This document shows positions 5,319 to 5,366 of a DNA stretch of 5,366 bases, piece by piece; the stretch's first letter is position 1; the number at the start of each line of letters is the position of its first letter. A model generated the notes under the pieces. The model was not told the origin of the DNA. It was given only the letters and a program-made list of their open reading frames with translations, and did no database searches. The position numbers were made by a program, and so were the translations under genes. The DNA is taken from the NCBI GenBank assembly GCA_937967725.1, contig CALBSY010000378.1, forward strand, positions 1-5,366, in the 5' to 3' direction. Source of the stretch: an uncultured Alphaproteobacteria bacterium (GTDB lineage Bacteria > Pseudomonadota > Alphaproteobacteria > Caulobacterales > Aquidulcibacteraceae).

Positions 5319-5345
5319 CGCTCCCGCCAAAACCAGGCGGGAGCG
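5319..5345. other. GC-rich hairpin after the oxygenase gene
   Basis: CGCTCCCGCC (5319-5328) pairs perfectly with GGCGGGAGCG (5336-5345) around a seven-base A-rich loop, 35 bases after the oxygenase stop. Neither strand has a T-run after it, so it is not a classic intrinsic terminator. It may be a Rho-assisted end, an mRNA-stabilising hairpin or part of a dispersed repeat. The rest of 5284-5366 shows nothing else I can name. Confidence 0.5.
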
Positions 5346-5366
5346 GGGCGCGCCGGAGGCGCCGAG

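Overview
This window is GC-rich, close-packed chromosomal DNA with the codon use of an alphaproteobacterium. The gene types (exported RG-class TPR protein with CW..DC cysteine pair, small exported protein, LmrA/YxaF-type TetR with a VOC partner, TIGR02466-type oxygenase) suggest a Caulobacterales/Hyphomonadales-like bacterium; that placement is inference from style and cannot be proven here. I see no mobile element, CRISPR array, tRNA or rRNA.

Layout, left to right. (1) A putative lipoprotein of an uncharacterised family (39-1226, +), then after 53 bases an exported protein built almost entirely of TPR repeats (1280-3076, +). Both are directed to the envelope, run the same way and may be co-transcribed. 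(2) A two-gene minus-strand unit, reading leftward: a TetR-family repressor of the LmrA/YxaF type (4099-3518) followed by a VOC/glyoxalase-fold protein (3472-3092), which ends only 15 bases from the stop of the convergent TPR gene. (3) A 103-base divergent control region (4100-4202) holding a perfect 16-bp inverted repeat, each arm with a self-complementary GACCGGTC core. This looks like a double operator for the TetR protein. (4) A small exported protein with two cysteines (4203-4529, +), with a strong ribosome binding site, closed by two hairpins in a row, the second a textbook intrinsic terminator. (5) A TIGR02466-type putative 2-oxoglutarate/Fe(II) oxygenase (4672-5283, +) with no Shine-Dalgarno sequence and a promoter-like pair placed so that its transcript would be almost leaderless. 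A T-less hairpin closes the window.

How the parts may work together: the TetR protein probably represses its own operon (with the VOC gene) and possibly the divergent small exported protein through the double operator. The lipoprotein and TPR protein may form an envelope module, with the TPR protein as a periplasmic scaffold. The best items for a second look are the double operator with its interleaved dyad, the hairpin that holds the ribosome binding site and the first base of the TPR start codon, the paired-cysteine and five-unit super-repeat design of the TPR protein, and the unnamed lipoprotein. I did not find a clearly new multi-gene system such as a defence or secretion island.
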